Translations under genes and position numbers: made by a program
Shown: piece by piece, positions 43,601-50,072 of the stretch
Numbering within the stretch: position 1 is the stretch's first letter
Layout of the letters: every line of letters starts with the position of its first letter
NCBI RefSeq assembly: GCF_033547095.1
Contig: NZ_CP137852.1
Location: forward strand, 4,861,001-4,925,000
Length of the DNA stretch: 64,000 nt
Direction of reading: 5' to 3'
From: Sediminicoccus rosea
Lineage (GTDB): Bacteria; Pseudomonadota; Alphaproteobacteria; Acetobacterales; Acetobacteraceae
Notes under the pieces: generated by a model
Seen by the model: the letters and a program-made list of their open reading frames with translations, nothing else
What the model was told of the DNA's origin: nothing
The model's database searches: none

Positions 43601-45210
43601 GCGGGGGCGGCATGCGCGCCGACATCGATGCCGGCGAAGGGATTGGCGCTCCCGGTCAGCGGCACCCAGCCCTCGGCCGTGTTGCGCCAGGCGAGGAGCA
43701 GCCCCTCCTGGTTGCCGACCACGAGGTCCGGCCGGCCATCGCCGGTGACATCACCGAAGGCCGGCTTCGCGTAATCGCCGACATCCACGCCGCGGAGGTT
43801 CCACAGCCCGGTCGCGTCGCTGCCGACCAGGAAGAAGCGATCGGGCGTGGCGCCCACGCCATTGCTGCCGGAGTGGTAGGTGACGAAGAGCGTTCCATCG
43901 AGCCAGCCGAACACCATGTCGGGCAGGCCATCGGCGTTGAGGTCGGTGAAGGCCGGCGCGGCATTGGCGCGCGTGAAGGAGAAGTCGAAGACCTCGAACG
44001 GATTGCGGCCCGACCAGGGCTGGAACGCGCCGTCATTGTTCTGGCGGCTCTGGATCCGCCCGGCGCCCTGGCCCCAGATCAGGTCGGCATCTCCATCGCC
44101 GTCGAGATCGGCGAAGGTCGGTGCGCTGTCACTTCCGGGGACGAGGGCGGCCAGCGGTTCGTCGGCGAGGGTGGTGAAGCCCGGCGTCCAAGGGCTGCCC
44201 AGGCTGCGGCCTGCGGTGTCCACCAGATCGATCGTCAGCACCCGCGTCGCTGCCGGCGTGTCGCTGGCGGTGCGATAGCCGAGGCGGTTGACCAGCGCCT
44301 CCACCGCCGTGCCGGTGGCGGCGCCGTTGAAGGTGACGACCAGCGGCGCACCCACGCCGCCGCTGATGGTGCCGAACGGCACGCCGCCGAAGCGCACCTC
44401 GCCATTGCCGCCCAGGCTGATCTGCCCCGGCCCGCTCCCCTGCCCGACCACGCCCAGCACATCCCCCGCCACCAGGCCGGAGACGACGAGGCGTGCGGGG
44501 ATGGCGCCGTTCCCCAGGTTCAATTGCGAGTCGAGAGACAGCAGAACCAAGGCGTCATCCGCCGCGTTCTCGGCCAGGGTCAGGCGCGGGATGAACCCAC
44601 TCAGGCTCGACGCGTCGTTCACATCCGTCACCGTGATCGCCACCGCGCGGCTGCTGGACAGCGCCCCGTCGGAGGCGGTGACGATCAGGTCATAGACGTT
44701 GTTGCCCCCGGCATCGCGCGGGCTTTCGGCATCCGGCGGCTCGACGAAGAACACCGCGCCGGTGGAACTGACCTTGAAGCGCGACGCGTCGGTGCCGCTG
44801 AGCGTCCAGCGCAGCGAATCCCCCTCCGGGTCGGTCGCCCGCGCCTGATAGGCGACGACGGTGCGGCCCTCGGCGAAGCTCGCGGTGGCGCCCGAGGTGA
44901 AGACCGGGGCCTCGTTCACGTCGAGGACGGTGATGGTGATGTCCCGGCTGTCCTCGCCGAAGGCGTTCTTGGCGGTGACCGTCAGCTGATAGACGTTGTT
45001 CCGGCCCTCATCGCGCGGCGCCTCGAAATCCGGTGCATCCCGGAAGCGGATCGCCCCGGTGGCATCAATGACGAAATCACCGCTGTCCGGCCCGAACAGC
45101 GCCCAGGACTGGACATTGATCCCAGCGGCTCCCTGATAGGCGATCCCGTTGCCCTCCTCGTCGAATTTGACGGCGCTGGGCGAGGTGAAGACAGGGCGGG
45201 AACCGGACAT
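37639..45210 (-). CDS. Giant secreted cadherin-like/FG-GAP/RTX calcium-binding protein
   Basis: A 2523-residue protein. Residues 1-200 are two cadherin-like domains (ending TVLDVNEAP and TVTDVNDAS). Three blocks of five FG-GAP/VCBS repeats follow at about 360-620, 1130-1370 and 1650-1900, each repeat with a DxDGDGxxDLV calcium site. Cadherin-like and recurrent AENA-type modules separate the blocks. Residues about 2010-2450 are RTX nonapeptides (GGxGxDxL) in tandem 108-residue units. The end (hydrophobic, acidic, no signal peptide at the N-terminus) suits type I secretion. I chose ATG 45210 with GAAGG upstream; a TTG at 45252 is less likely. Probably a surface or biofilm adhesin; no type I secretion genes are nearby. 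Confidence 0.88.
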   Translation of the reverse strand: MSGSRPVFTSPSAVKFDEEGNGIAYQGAAGINVQSWALFGPDSGDFVIDATGAIRFRDAPDFEAPRDEGRNNVYQLTVTAKNAFGEDSRDITITVLDVNEAPVFTSGATASFAEGRTVVAYQARATDPEGDSLRWTLSGTDASRFKVSSTGAVFFVEPPDAESPRDAGGNNVYDLIVTASDGALSSSRAVAITVTDVNDASSLSGFIPRLTLAENAADDALVLLSLDSQLNLGNGAIPARLVVSGLVAGDVLGVVGQGSGPGQISLGGNGEVRFGGVPFGTISGGVGAPLVVTFNGAATGTAVEALVNRLGYRTASDTPAATRVLTIDLVDTAGRSLGSPWTPGFTTLADEPLAALVPGSDSAPTFADLDGDGDADLIWGQGAGRIQSRQNNDGAFQPWSGRNPFEVFDFSFTRANAAPAFTDLNADGLPDMVFGWLDGTLFVTYHSGSNGVGATPDRFFLVGSDATGLWNLRGVDVGDYAKPAFGDVTGDGRPDLVVGNQEGLLLAWRNTAEGWVPLTGSANPFAGIDVGAHAAPALLDVDGDGRMDLVVGNLEGTLRAWRNTSTGFVEWAGAANPFAGVDVGASSTPAGVDLNRDGYADLVVGSAAGGFTVLRNDGPPGAARVTLTVTAEDDAPRFLSPNAVSFVENATGIVLQAQAVDPEGEAVTYSLAGADRDLFTIDATGAVRFRAPPDFEVPGDAGGNNVHDLQILATANGVTTTQAVTITVTDNRDYARLDGVESRVNFLESAVRGGPQRLDADVSFQRGDDAPRQLVVTGQLAGDRVMIAPTPGGITLDGAQVSFAGTAIGTWSGGAGAWLTVTLLPSVTDAAIEALIESLAFDSTAQVPPRSRDLQVSLLDRDGSVTSRIIEVAVVASLPPAPPLADVTLATVENTGTTLWQPGLPNAGGWSLEGADAALFEINPATGALRFRAAPDFERPRDADGDNIHEVTAVSGGSRTSIAVTVQNAVEQAQLGALPAQVTLAENAVNAAPAVLFGSATLAAGDDLRGARLELSGLLAEDRIGILHTGDGPGQLGFDGTTIRFGGTQVGIVTENGGGRFTVLFTTGVTEAAAQAVLRSLTYATTDDTPTATRQLRLDLVEPGEARVFATPSADPVAGLSVGAGLSAPAFFDVNGDGRLDLVSGGSNNGLRVFLATETGFTPATTAQNPFAHISAPGIYTRPAFGDLDGDGREDLVLAYGSSDQPLLAWRNTADGFVPFAESPVAGITVGGNAQGAPAFVDIDGDGRKDLVLSPDLRVWLNKPEGLVRLADGLNPLFAAGQVGGIGAPVFVDFDQDGRLDLAIGMVSGPPQVWRNTGEGYVQLTGTANPLAAFSGNAAWALAAADINRDGLVDVVTGNGTGSFRSLVQTAPGNSITVNVTPQDDPPVISQTVTHLTVREGALWTDVIFSAFDPEGGQVTFRPVGPDSGAFYMFNEPGQRGRLGSYGLDFEAPRDANRDNVYELEVRATDATGSFSSTTLVVTVTDTREITWLGGLAPQVTFTEDAAKAGPLLIDASVALIQGDRFAGGVFTVSGLLAEDVVSLRSTGNGFRQISFDGTNVRYEGEVIGTASGGVGGTFSVAFTAAAYGAAVQAMIGALTYANTSDAPTATRNLTYGLVDAVGGRLNMADQGGAFVPLPMLLDPVGHLYTEMDPRPVLVDFDGDGDLDLVMGNAYGTLDTYLNTEAGFQFLAGGSNPFRDVVGGAYTAPAFGDVDGDGFVDLVLGSAQEGLDFWRGTTDGFVAGGPSGGSFTTLAAQRLSTPVFIDFDDDGDLDLLAGSLAFSGLQAWRQTEDGFVAVDIAATPFAGITVDRAAPAVGDLDGDGDMDLVLASAAGTLRSFRNDGGTFVELTGAANPLRLVDPYLLSAAPAIGDYDGDGAVDIIRQTGSTLGSFVLEKSTTITVRISPQNDAPQGTIRFSLEDGLLTATPALTDPDGMGTIGFRWQALAGDIWAEIPGADAASFAPATGQAGQLLRAVASYTDAGGTAEQVASPAAAQVGTEAGEVLDATAAGLILFGLGGDDSLGGAGANGMAGGAGADTYSADHAADRVFEAADEGRDLVLATVSWTLGAHVENLTLLGTRGLSGTGNALNNRIDGNAGANRLEGGEGDDSLRGSGGADTLIGGMGVDWLDGGSGADRMEGGAGSDTYVVDHVRDQVMEQAGGGYDRVISSVSLTLGAELERLSLSGTAALSGTGNALGNRMDGNAGANLLDGGEGDDTLMGEAGADTLIGGLGLDWLDGGSGADRMEGGAGSDTYVVDHALDQVVEQAGGGYDRVVSRVSLTLGAELEHLSLSGPAGLSGTGNALDNRLDGNAGANILDGGEGDDTLRGDGGADTLVGGLGNDWLDGGWGADRMEGGAGNDTYVVNHALDQVVEQVGGGYDRVLTSVSLTLGAEVERLSLSGSAGLSGTGNALDNRLDGNAGANILDGGEGSDTLTGGAGHDVFRFVRGQADGDVVLDFAGQGPAAGDRLEFSGYGTVAQGASFTQTDATIWRISSADGLTVEFITLANAASLHSSDWSFV
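37900..38960 (-). repeat. 324-bp tandem coding repeats in the RTX region
   Basis: The C-terminal part of the giant gene contains at least three 324-bp (108-codon) tandem units, recognisable at 38120, 38444 and 38768 as the same reading in the same frame. Each encodes DGNAGAN, two or three GGxGxD clusters, DTYVVDH, GGGYDRV and SLTLGAE. A partial unit lies at each side. Such near-identical units can change number by recombination. Confidence 0.85.
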
Positions 45211-45345
45211 GGGGCGTGCCTTCGGCCTGGAGCAGGACGGATGACGCAACAAGCAGGACGGGCCGCCCCGGGCGCCGCGGGCGCGCCCAAGCGGCCCGTC
45301 CTGGCCGATGCTTAAAACTTCGATAAGCTAGCGTTCGCGCCAAAG

Positions 45346-45391
45346 ATGCCTGGAGATGCATCGCAATGCATGCTTATGCATCCGCATGCGT
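45346..45391. promoter_or_regulatory. Five ATGCAT-like hexamers at exact 10-bp spacing
   Basis: ATGCCT (45346), ATGCAT (45356), ATGCAT (45366), ATGCAT (45376) and ATGCGT (45386) stand on one face of the helix. The array lies 30 bp after the stop of the HTH gene and 136 bp upstream of the giant gene ATG. The AT-rich segment at 45309-45330 (CTTAAAACTTCGATAAGC) between array and gene is the presumed promoter. Confidence 0.6.
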
Positions 45392-45420
45392 GCGAAGACG
45401 CGGCAGCGCCCTGGCATGCG

Positions 45421-46389
45421 CTACGCGGCGGGGCCGGGTCCGTCCGTGTCGGAGGGCACGAGCAGGCCCCGGACCGCGGCGAGGGCGGCCGCGGCCTCGG
45501 GGGCGAGGCCCCGCGCGATGGCCTCGGCATCACAGGCGAGACTGTTCCCGGCGCCGACCGTCAACACCATGGCGCGCTCCGGGCTGGTCGGGCCGAGAAG
45601 GAAGCGCCCGACCAAGGAGGCGGGCAGGATATCCCCGAGGCCGCGGCCATTTTCCCAGGCGAGACGCCGCATCGCCTCGCCCTTCCAGGCGGGCTCTGGC
45701 TCGTCATCCAGGCGCAGCCCCATCAACCGCGTCGCCGCCACGGGACCACGAAGCGAGGAAGCGGCGGAGGATCCGATGCCATCGATCACCATGGCCTGGC
45801 CGGTGATGACGCCGTTGAGCACGCCGAAGGCCAGGCTGTCGCCATGCGCCTCCTCCTCGAGAGCCAGGTAGAGCAGGTGGTGCAGGGGAATGAGCGGCCC
45901 CTCGGCCCGCCAGGTGCCATGCAGACCGCCCTGCGCGGCCATCCGCAGCCCCCCCTCGCGCTGCCCGACACTGGCGAGGTAGCCGACCAGGCTGGGCCGT
46001 TCCGGCATCAGCACGCTCGCATGCAACAGGAGCCACAGGCCACCATACCGGGCCGTGGCGCTAGCGCCCGCCTCGGCGGCGGCGAAGCCGGGCAGCAACG
46101 ACCGGGGCGGGGCGGCCGGCGCCTCCGTCGCCCGGGCGTAGCGCGCGGTGAACACGGCCACCGGCAGGCGCCAATCCGCCCGGGTGAAGCCCGGAATGAC
46201 CTCCGCGATCGCCGCGGTCAGGGCCACCAGGCTGCTGGCGCCCGGCTGGATCTTGCCGGCCACCCAGCGCTGGGCCACCGACTTGTCCACGCCCACGCGC
46301 TGCGCGAGCGCCGCGCGGCTCCAGTTGAGACGGTCCAGCAGGACGCCGATCTTCTGCGCGAAATCCTGGATCTCGGTTGCAGGCCCCAT
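45421..46389 (-). CDS. Helix-turn-helix (XRE-like) protein with long unknown C-terminal domain
   Basis: A 322-residue protein. Residues 6-65 form a lambda-repressor-like HTH: FAQKIGVLLDRLNWSRAALAQRVGVDKSVAQRWVAGKIQPGASSLVALTAAIAEVIPG. The remaining 250 residues are helical, Ala-rich, and match no family I know; a ligand- or partner-binding role is only a guess. It lies directly upstream of the giant RTX-protein gene, in the same direction, with the phased ATGCAT array between them, so it may regulate that gene. A C9 tract sits 43 bp upstream of its ATG. Confidence 0.7.
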   Translation of the reverse strand: MGPATEIQDFAQKIGVLLDRLNWSRAALAQRVGVDKSVAQRWVAGKIQPGASSLVALTAAIAEVIPGFTRADWRLPVAVFTARYARATEAPAAPPRSLLPGFAAAEAGASATARYGGLWLLLHASVLMPERPSLVGYLASVGQREGGLRMAAQGGLHGTWRAEGPLIPLHHLLYLALEEEAHGDSLAFGVLNGVITGQAMVIDGIGSSAASSLRGPVAATRLMGLRLDDEPEPAWKGEAMRRLAWENGRGLGDILPASLVGRFLLGPTSPERAMVLTVGAGNSLACDAEAIARGLAPEAAAALAAVRGLLVPSDTDGPGPAA

Positions 46390-46431
46390 GCCTCAACATG
46401 ACACAATGGACAGGTCTGCCGGAAGGCCCGG

Positions 46432-46440
46432 CCCCCCCCC
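46432..46440. repeat. Homopolymer tract C9
   Basis: Nine C in a row (G9 on the minus strand) between the HTH gene start (46389) and the dihydropyrimidinase stop (46444). It lies about 43-51 nt upstream of the HTH ATG, where promoter elements are expected, so slippage could alter spacing. Confidence 0.9.
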
Positions 46441-46443
46441 GGA

Positions 46444-47895
46444 TCAGGCCTGGAACGGCGGCGCCGCGTCGAAGCCATTGGCCAGGATGCCGCGCGGCTT
46501 CACCATGTCATAGGGCCCGCGCGGCAGGTATTGCGCCGTCCCCGGCTCGGCCTGGACCACGCCATCACGCATCACCACCTCGCCCCGGCGGATGGTCATG
46601 ACCGGCCAGCCCGTCACCTCCATCCCCTCATAGGGCGTGTAGTCGATGGCGTGCTGCATCAGCGCGTTGGTGATGGTGCGCTTCGCCTTCGGATCCCACA
46701 GCGCCAGGTCGGCATCGGCGCCGATGGCGATGCTGCCCTTGCGCGGGGCAAGCCCCATCAGCCGCGCTGGATTGGTCGCCGTCAGGCGCACGAAATCATC
46801 CAGGCTGATGCGCCCCTTGGACACACCCTCGCTGAACAGGATGGGCAGGCGGGCGGCGAGACCGGGAATGCCGTTCGGGATGTCCCGGAAGGTCGCGTCG
46901 CGGCCGTTCTGCGCCTTGCCCCTGTCGCCGCCGAAGCTGAAGGCGCAATGGTCGGAGGAGACGACGTCGAGCACGCCGCGCCGGATCATGTCCCAGATGC
47001 GCGCATGCTCGTCCTTGTCGCGCGGGGCGGGGCTGCACATGAACTTCGCGCCCTCGAAGCCGGGCTGGTCCATCTGGTCGGCGGTGAGCGCGATGTATTG
47101 CGGGCAGGTCTCGCCCCAGACCTTCACGCCGCGGGTCTGCGCGCGCGCGATCTCCTCCGCCGCCTCGGCGCAGCTGACGTGGAAGACCTGGATCGGCTGG
47201 TCCACCAGCTCGGCCAGCGCGATGGCGCGGTGCGTCGCCTCTCGCTCCACGACCGGCGGGCGAGACCAGGCGTGATACTTCGGCGCGGTCATCCCGGCGG
47301 CGAGCAGCGCCTCCGTGCGCCAGTTGATCGCCGCGTAGTTCTCGCAATGCACGGTGACCAGACAGCCATGCTTGCGCGCGGTCACCAGCACCTTGATGAA
47401 ATCCGCGTCGCTCACGTGCAGCGGCTCATAGGTCAGGAACACCTTCAGGCTGCGCACGCCCTTCGCCACGAGTTGCGGGATCTCGCGCTCCAGCACCTCC
47501 TCCGTCGCGTCGCTGATGATCTGGTGAAAGGCGTAGTCCACCATGCCCTTCGCCGCGCGCGCCGAGCTGTCGGCGAAGCGCTCCAGCACCCCATGCCCCT
47601 TCCATTGCGGCACGAAGCAGACGACGGAGGTGGTGCCGCCGGCGAAGGCCGCGCGGCTGGCACTCTGGAAGCTTTCCTCGTTCACGCCGGAGGGCGAGGG
47701 CTCCTCGATGTGGCAATGGCTGTCCACGCCGCCCGGCAGGACGAGCAGCCCGGCCGCGTCCACGCTGGCGCCGCCCGCGGGCAATTGCTCGGCCAGGGCC
47801 ACGATGCGCCCGCCCTTCACGCCGATGTCGCAGCGCGTGGTGCCGAAGCCCGTCGCCACCGCGCCGCCGCGCACCACCAGATCGTAATCCGTCAT
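46444..47895 (-). CDS. Dihydropyrimidinase/D-hydantoinase
   Basis: A 483-residue cyclic amidohydrolase that opens dihydropyrimidine or hydantoin rings. The binuclear metal centre is complete: His60 and His62 (DSHCHIEEP), the carboxylated Lys151 (SLKVFLTYE), His183 (TVHCEN), His239 (FHVSCAE) and Asp315 (SSDHCAF). Length matches the family. The ATG at 47895 fits the first strand (TDYDLVVRGG). It is a lone gene with no carbamoylase or other reductive pyrimidine catabolism genes beside it, so the true substrate could be another cyclic diamide. Confidence 0.9.
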   Translation of the reverse strand: MTDYDLVVRGGAVATGFGTTRCDIGVKGGRIVALAEQLPAGGASVDAAGLLVLPGGVDSHCHIEEPSPSGVNEESFQSASRAAFAGGTTSVVCFVPQWKGHGVLERFADSSARAAKGMVDYAFHQIISDATEEVLEREIPQLVAKGVRSLKVFLTYEPLHVSDADFIKVLVTARKHGCLVTVHCENYAAINWRTEALLAAGMTAPKYHAWSRPPVVEREATHRAIALAELVDQPIQVFHVSCAEAAEEIARAQTRGVKVWGETCPQYIALTADQMDQPGFEGAKFMCSPAPRDKDEHARIWDMIRRGVLDVVSSDHCAFSFGGDRGKAQNGRDATFRDIPNGIPGLAARLPILFSEGVSKGRISLDDFVRLTATNPARLMGLAPRKGSIAIGADADLALWDPKAKRTITNALMQHAIDYTPYEGMEVTGWPVMTIRRGEVVMRDGVVQAEPGTAQYLPRGPYDMVKPRGILANGFDAAPPFQA

Positions 47896-47937
47896 GAAGC
47901 CGTCTCTCCTCTTGCGCGGCCAGCATGGCGCGGGGAA

Positions 47938-47951
47938 TTGATCCGGCGCAA
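47938..47951 (+). promoter_or_regulatory. Imperfect FNR/FnrL-type box ahead of hemN
   Basis: TTGAT-CCGG-CGCAA matches TTGAT-N4-ATCAA at 8 of 10 positions, 35 bp before the hemN ATG. Anaerobic activation of hemN by FNR-type regulators is well known in alphaproteobacteria, but two bases of the right half deviate. Confidence 0.3.
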
Positions 47952-47986
47952 GGACAGGCGGCGCTGGCCGCGCGCACCCTCCGGGC

Positions 47987-49327
47987 ATGGACACCCTCGC
48001 CCGCCCCGCCCCCCCTGTCGCCCTCACGGCGAACCTGCCGCGCTACACCAGCTACCCGACCGCGCCGCATTTCGGGCCGATGGAGGAGGGTCTCTACCGC
48101 GAATGGCTCGCCGCCATGCCGCCCGGCTCGGCCCTCTCGCTCTACGTGCACATCCCCTTCTGCCATGAGCTCTGCTGGTATTGCGGCTGCCACACTTCGG
48201 TGACGCGCAATGATGCGCGCGTCGCGCGCTATGCCGCCGCGCTGGAGACGGAGGCCGGCACGCTGGCCCGCGCGCTGCCCGCCGATGGCATCGTGCAGCA
48301 CCTGCACCTGGGCGGCGGCACGCCGAGCGCGCTGGGCGGCCCGCGGCTGACGAAGCTCATGGGCCGGCTGCGCGCCCTCTTCCCCTTCGCGCCCCAGGCC
48401 GAGCTCTCCGTCGAGCTGGACCCGCGCACATTGACACAGGAGGTGGTGGACGCGCTGGCCACGGCCGGCTTCAACCGCGCCTCGCTCGGCCTGCAGGACG
48501 CCAATGCCGAGGTGCAGGAGCGAATGGGCCGCGTCCAGCCGGCCGAGATGGTGGCCGCCGCCGTCACGCGGCTGCGCAACGCCGGCATCAGCCGCATCAA
48601 CCTCGACATGATGTACGGCCTGCCCGGCCAGGATCGCGACCATGTGCGCGCGACCGCGGCCTTGGCGGCCGAGTTGGGCGCCGACCGCGTGGCGGTCTTC
48701 GGCTACGCCCATGTGCCCTGGATGAAGCCCTCGCAGAAGGCGATCCGCCCGGAGGATCTGCCCGGGCCCGAGGCGCGGCTGGAGCAGGCGGAATGCGCGG
48801 CGGAAGCGCTGCGCGCGGCGGGCTTCGTCAGCATCGGCCTCGATCATTTCGCGCGGCCCGGGGATTCCATGGCCCGCGCCAGCAAGGACGGCCGGCTGCG
48901 CCGCAACTTCCAGGGCTACACGACCGACCAGGCGGATCACCTGCTGGGCCTCGGCGCCTCCTCCATTGGTGCCACGCCGCGCGGTTATGCGCAGAACATT
49001 CCCGATGAGCGCGGCTATGTCGCGGCGGTGGAGGCCGGGCGCCTGCCCATCGCGCGCGGCCTGACGCTGACGGCGGAGGATGTGGTGCGCCGCACCGCCA
49101 TAGAGCGCGTGATGTGCGACCTCGCCCTCGACCTCGATGCCCTGCCAGCCGCCGTGCTGGCCACCGCGCGGCCGGCGCTGGAGGCGCTGGAGGCGCAGGG
49201 CATGGTGCGCCTCAGCGGCGCCTGGCTGACCGTGCCCGAGGAATCACGCCCCTATCTGCGCCATGTGGCGGCCTGCTTCGATGCCTATCTGGGCCAGGGC
49301 AAGGGGCGGCACAGCGCGGCGGTGTAA
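47987..49327 (+). CDS. hemN: Oxygen-independent coproporphyrinogen III oxidase HemN
   Basis: A 446-residue radical-SAM enzyme that decarboxylates coproporphyrinogen III to protoporphyrinogen IX without oxygen. The 4Fe-4S motif is Cys59, Cys63, Cys66 (FCHELCWYCGC), with the extra Cys68 known from E. coli HemN. The N-terminal PRYTSYPTAPHF, the GGGTPSALGG loop and the DMMYGLPGQ segment are diagnostic for true HemN rather than HemW. The length is full. Transcribed alone, divergent from the dihydropyrimidinase gene. Confidence 0.94.
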   Translation: MDTLARPAPPVALTANLPRYTSYPTAPHFGPMEEGLYREWLAAMPPGSALSLYVHIPFCHELCWYCGCHTSVTRNDARVARYAAALETEAGTLARALPADGIVQHLHLGGGTPSALGGPRLTKLMGRLRALFPFAPQAELSVELDPRTLTQEVVDALATAGFNRASLGLQDANAEVQERMGRVQPAEMVAAAVTRLRNAGISRINLDMMYGLPGQDRDHVRATAALAAELGADRVAVFGYAHVPWMKPSQKAIRPEDLPGPEARLEQAECAAEALRAAGFVSIGLDHFARPGDSMARASKDGRLRRNFQGYTTDQADHLLGLGASSIGATPRGYAQNIPDERGYVAAVEAGRLPIARGLTLTAEDVVRRTAIERVMCDLALDLDALPAAVLATARPALEALEAQGMVRLSGAWLTVPEESRPYLRHVAACFDAYLGQGKGRHSAAV

Positions 49328-49337
49328 CTTGTCGAGA

Positions 49338-49380
49338 GGATGATTCACCGCTTCGGCGTGCCGCCTTTACGGATCATGCT
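49338..49380. repeat. Possible alphaproteobacterial palindromic intergenic element
   Basis: On the minus strand the segment reads GCATGATCCGTAAAGG ... CCG ... CGGTGAATCATCC. This resembles the GCATGATCC-AAAAGTGG type intergenic elements common in Rhizobiales genomes. It is an imperfect inverted repeat between hemN and the convergent hydrolase gene. The relation is from memory of that consensus and only one copy is seen. Confidence 0.3.
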
Positions 49381-50019
49381 CTAACCCTGGAGGAAGGGAT
49401 TGGAGCGCCGCTCCGTCCCGAAATCCGAACCCGGGCCGTGGCCGCAGACGAAGGCGATGTCATCGCCCAGCGGCAGCAGCTTCGTCGTGATCGCGGTGAT
49501 CAGCGCGTCATGGTCGCCATAGGGGAAGTCGGTGCGGCCGATCGAGCCCTGGAACAGCACATCGCCCACGAAGGCCACGCGCAGATCCTTGCTGACATAG
49601 ACGAGGCTCCCCGGCGAATGGCCGGGGCAATGCAGCACGTCGAAGGTCTCGCCGCCGATGGTGATGCTCTCGCCCTCCTCCAGCCAGCGGTCGGGCACGA
49701 GGTTGCGCGCGCCGCGGATGTCATAGGCGCGGCCCTGCTGCTCCAGGTGGTCGAGCAGGATGGCATCGGCGCGGTGCGGGCCGGTCACGGCGATGCCCGT
49801 CTTCTCGCGCAGCTCATCCGCGCCGCCGGCATGGTCGATATGGCCATGCGTCAGCAGGATCTGCGTAAGCGTGACGCCGCGGGCGGCGATCTCCGCCTCG
49901 ATCCGCGCCACATCGCCCCCGGGGTCGATCACCGTGCCCTGCATGCTCTGGTCATCCCAGACCAGCACGCAATTCTGCTGGAAGGGCGTCACGGGGATGA
50001 TGCTGGCCTTGAGCGGCAT
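49381..50019 (-). CDS. MBL-fold metallo-hydrolase (YcbL/glyoxalase II-like)
   Basis: A 212-residue single-domain metallo-beta-lactamase fold enzyme. The metal motif is LLTHGHIDHAGG (HxHxDH), with additional ligands His in HCPGHSPGS, Asp in FVGDVLFQGSIGRTDFP and His in FVCGHGPGS. The GxxGRTDF segment is characteristic of YcbL-type (GloC) hydroxyacylglutathione hydrolases lacking the C-terminal domain of classic glyoxalase II. It should hydrolyse S-lactoylglutathione-like thioesters in the cytoplasm. Confidence 0.88.
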   Translation of the reverse strand: MPLKASIIPVTPFQQNCVLVWDDQSMQGTVIDPGGDVARIEAEIAARGVTLTQILLTHGHIDHAGGADELREKTGIAVTGPHRADAILLDHLEQQGRAYDIRGARNLVPDRWLEEGESITIGGETFDVLHCPGHSPGSLVYVSKDLRVAFVGDVLFQGSIGRTDFPYGDHDALITAITTKLLPLGDDIAFVCGHGPGSDFGTERRSNPFLQG

Positions 50020-50072
50020 GGTGGGCCTCCTTGGAAGCGCGCGCTGTATCATCCGCACAGGCGCGCGACAAA

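Noticed and set aside
45211-45252. TTG at 45252 as start of the giant gene
   Set aside because: It adds 14 residues unlike a signal or domain, while ATG 45210 has a GAAGG ribosome site and begins at the first domain.
40270-45315. A very long open frame on the plus strand opposite the giant RTX/FG-GAP gene
   Set aside because: Its product is a low-complexity Arg/Gly/His/Ala protein, the mirror image expected opposite a GC-rich gene. The minus-strand frame has clear domains, a ribosome site and a normal start.
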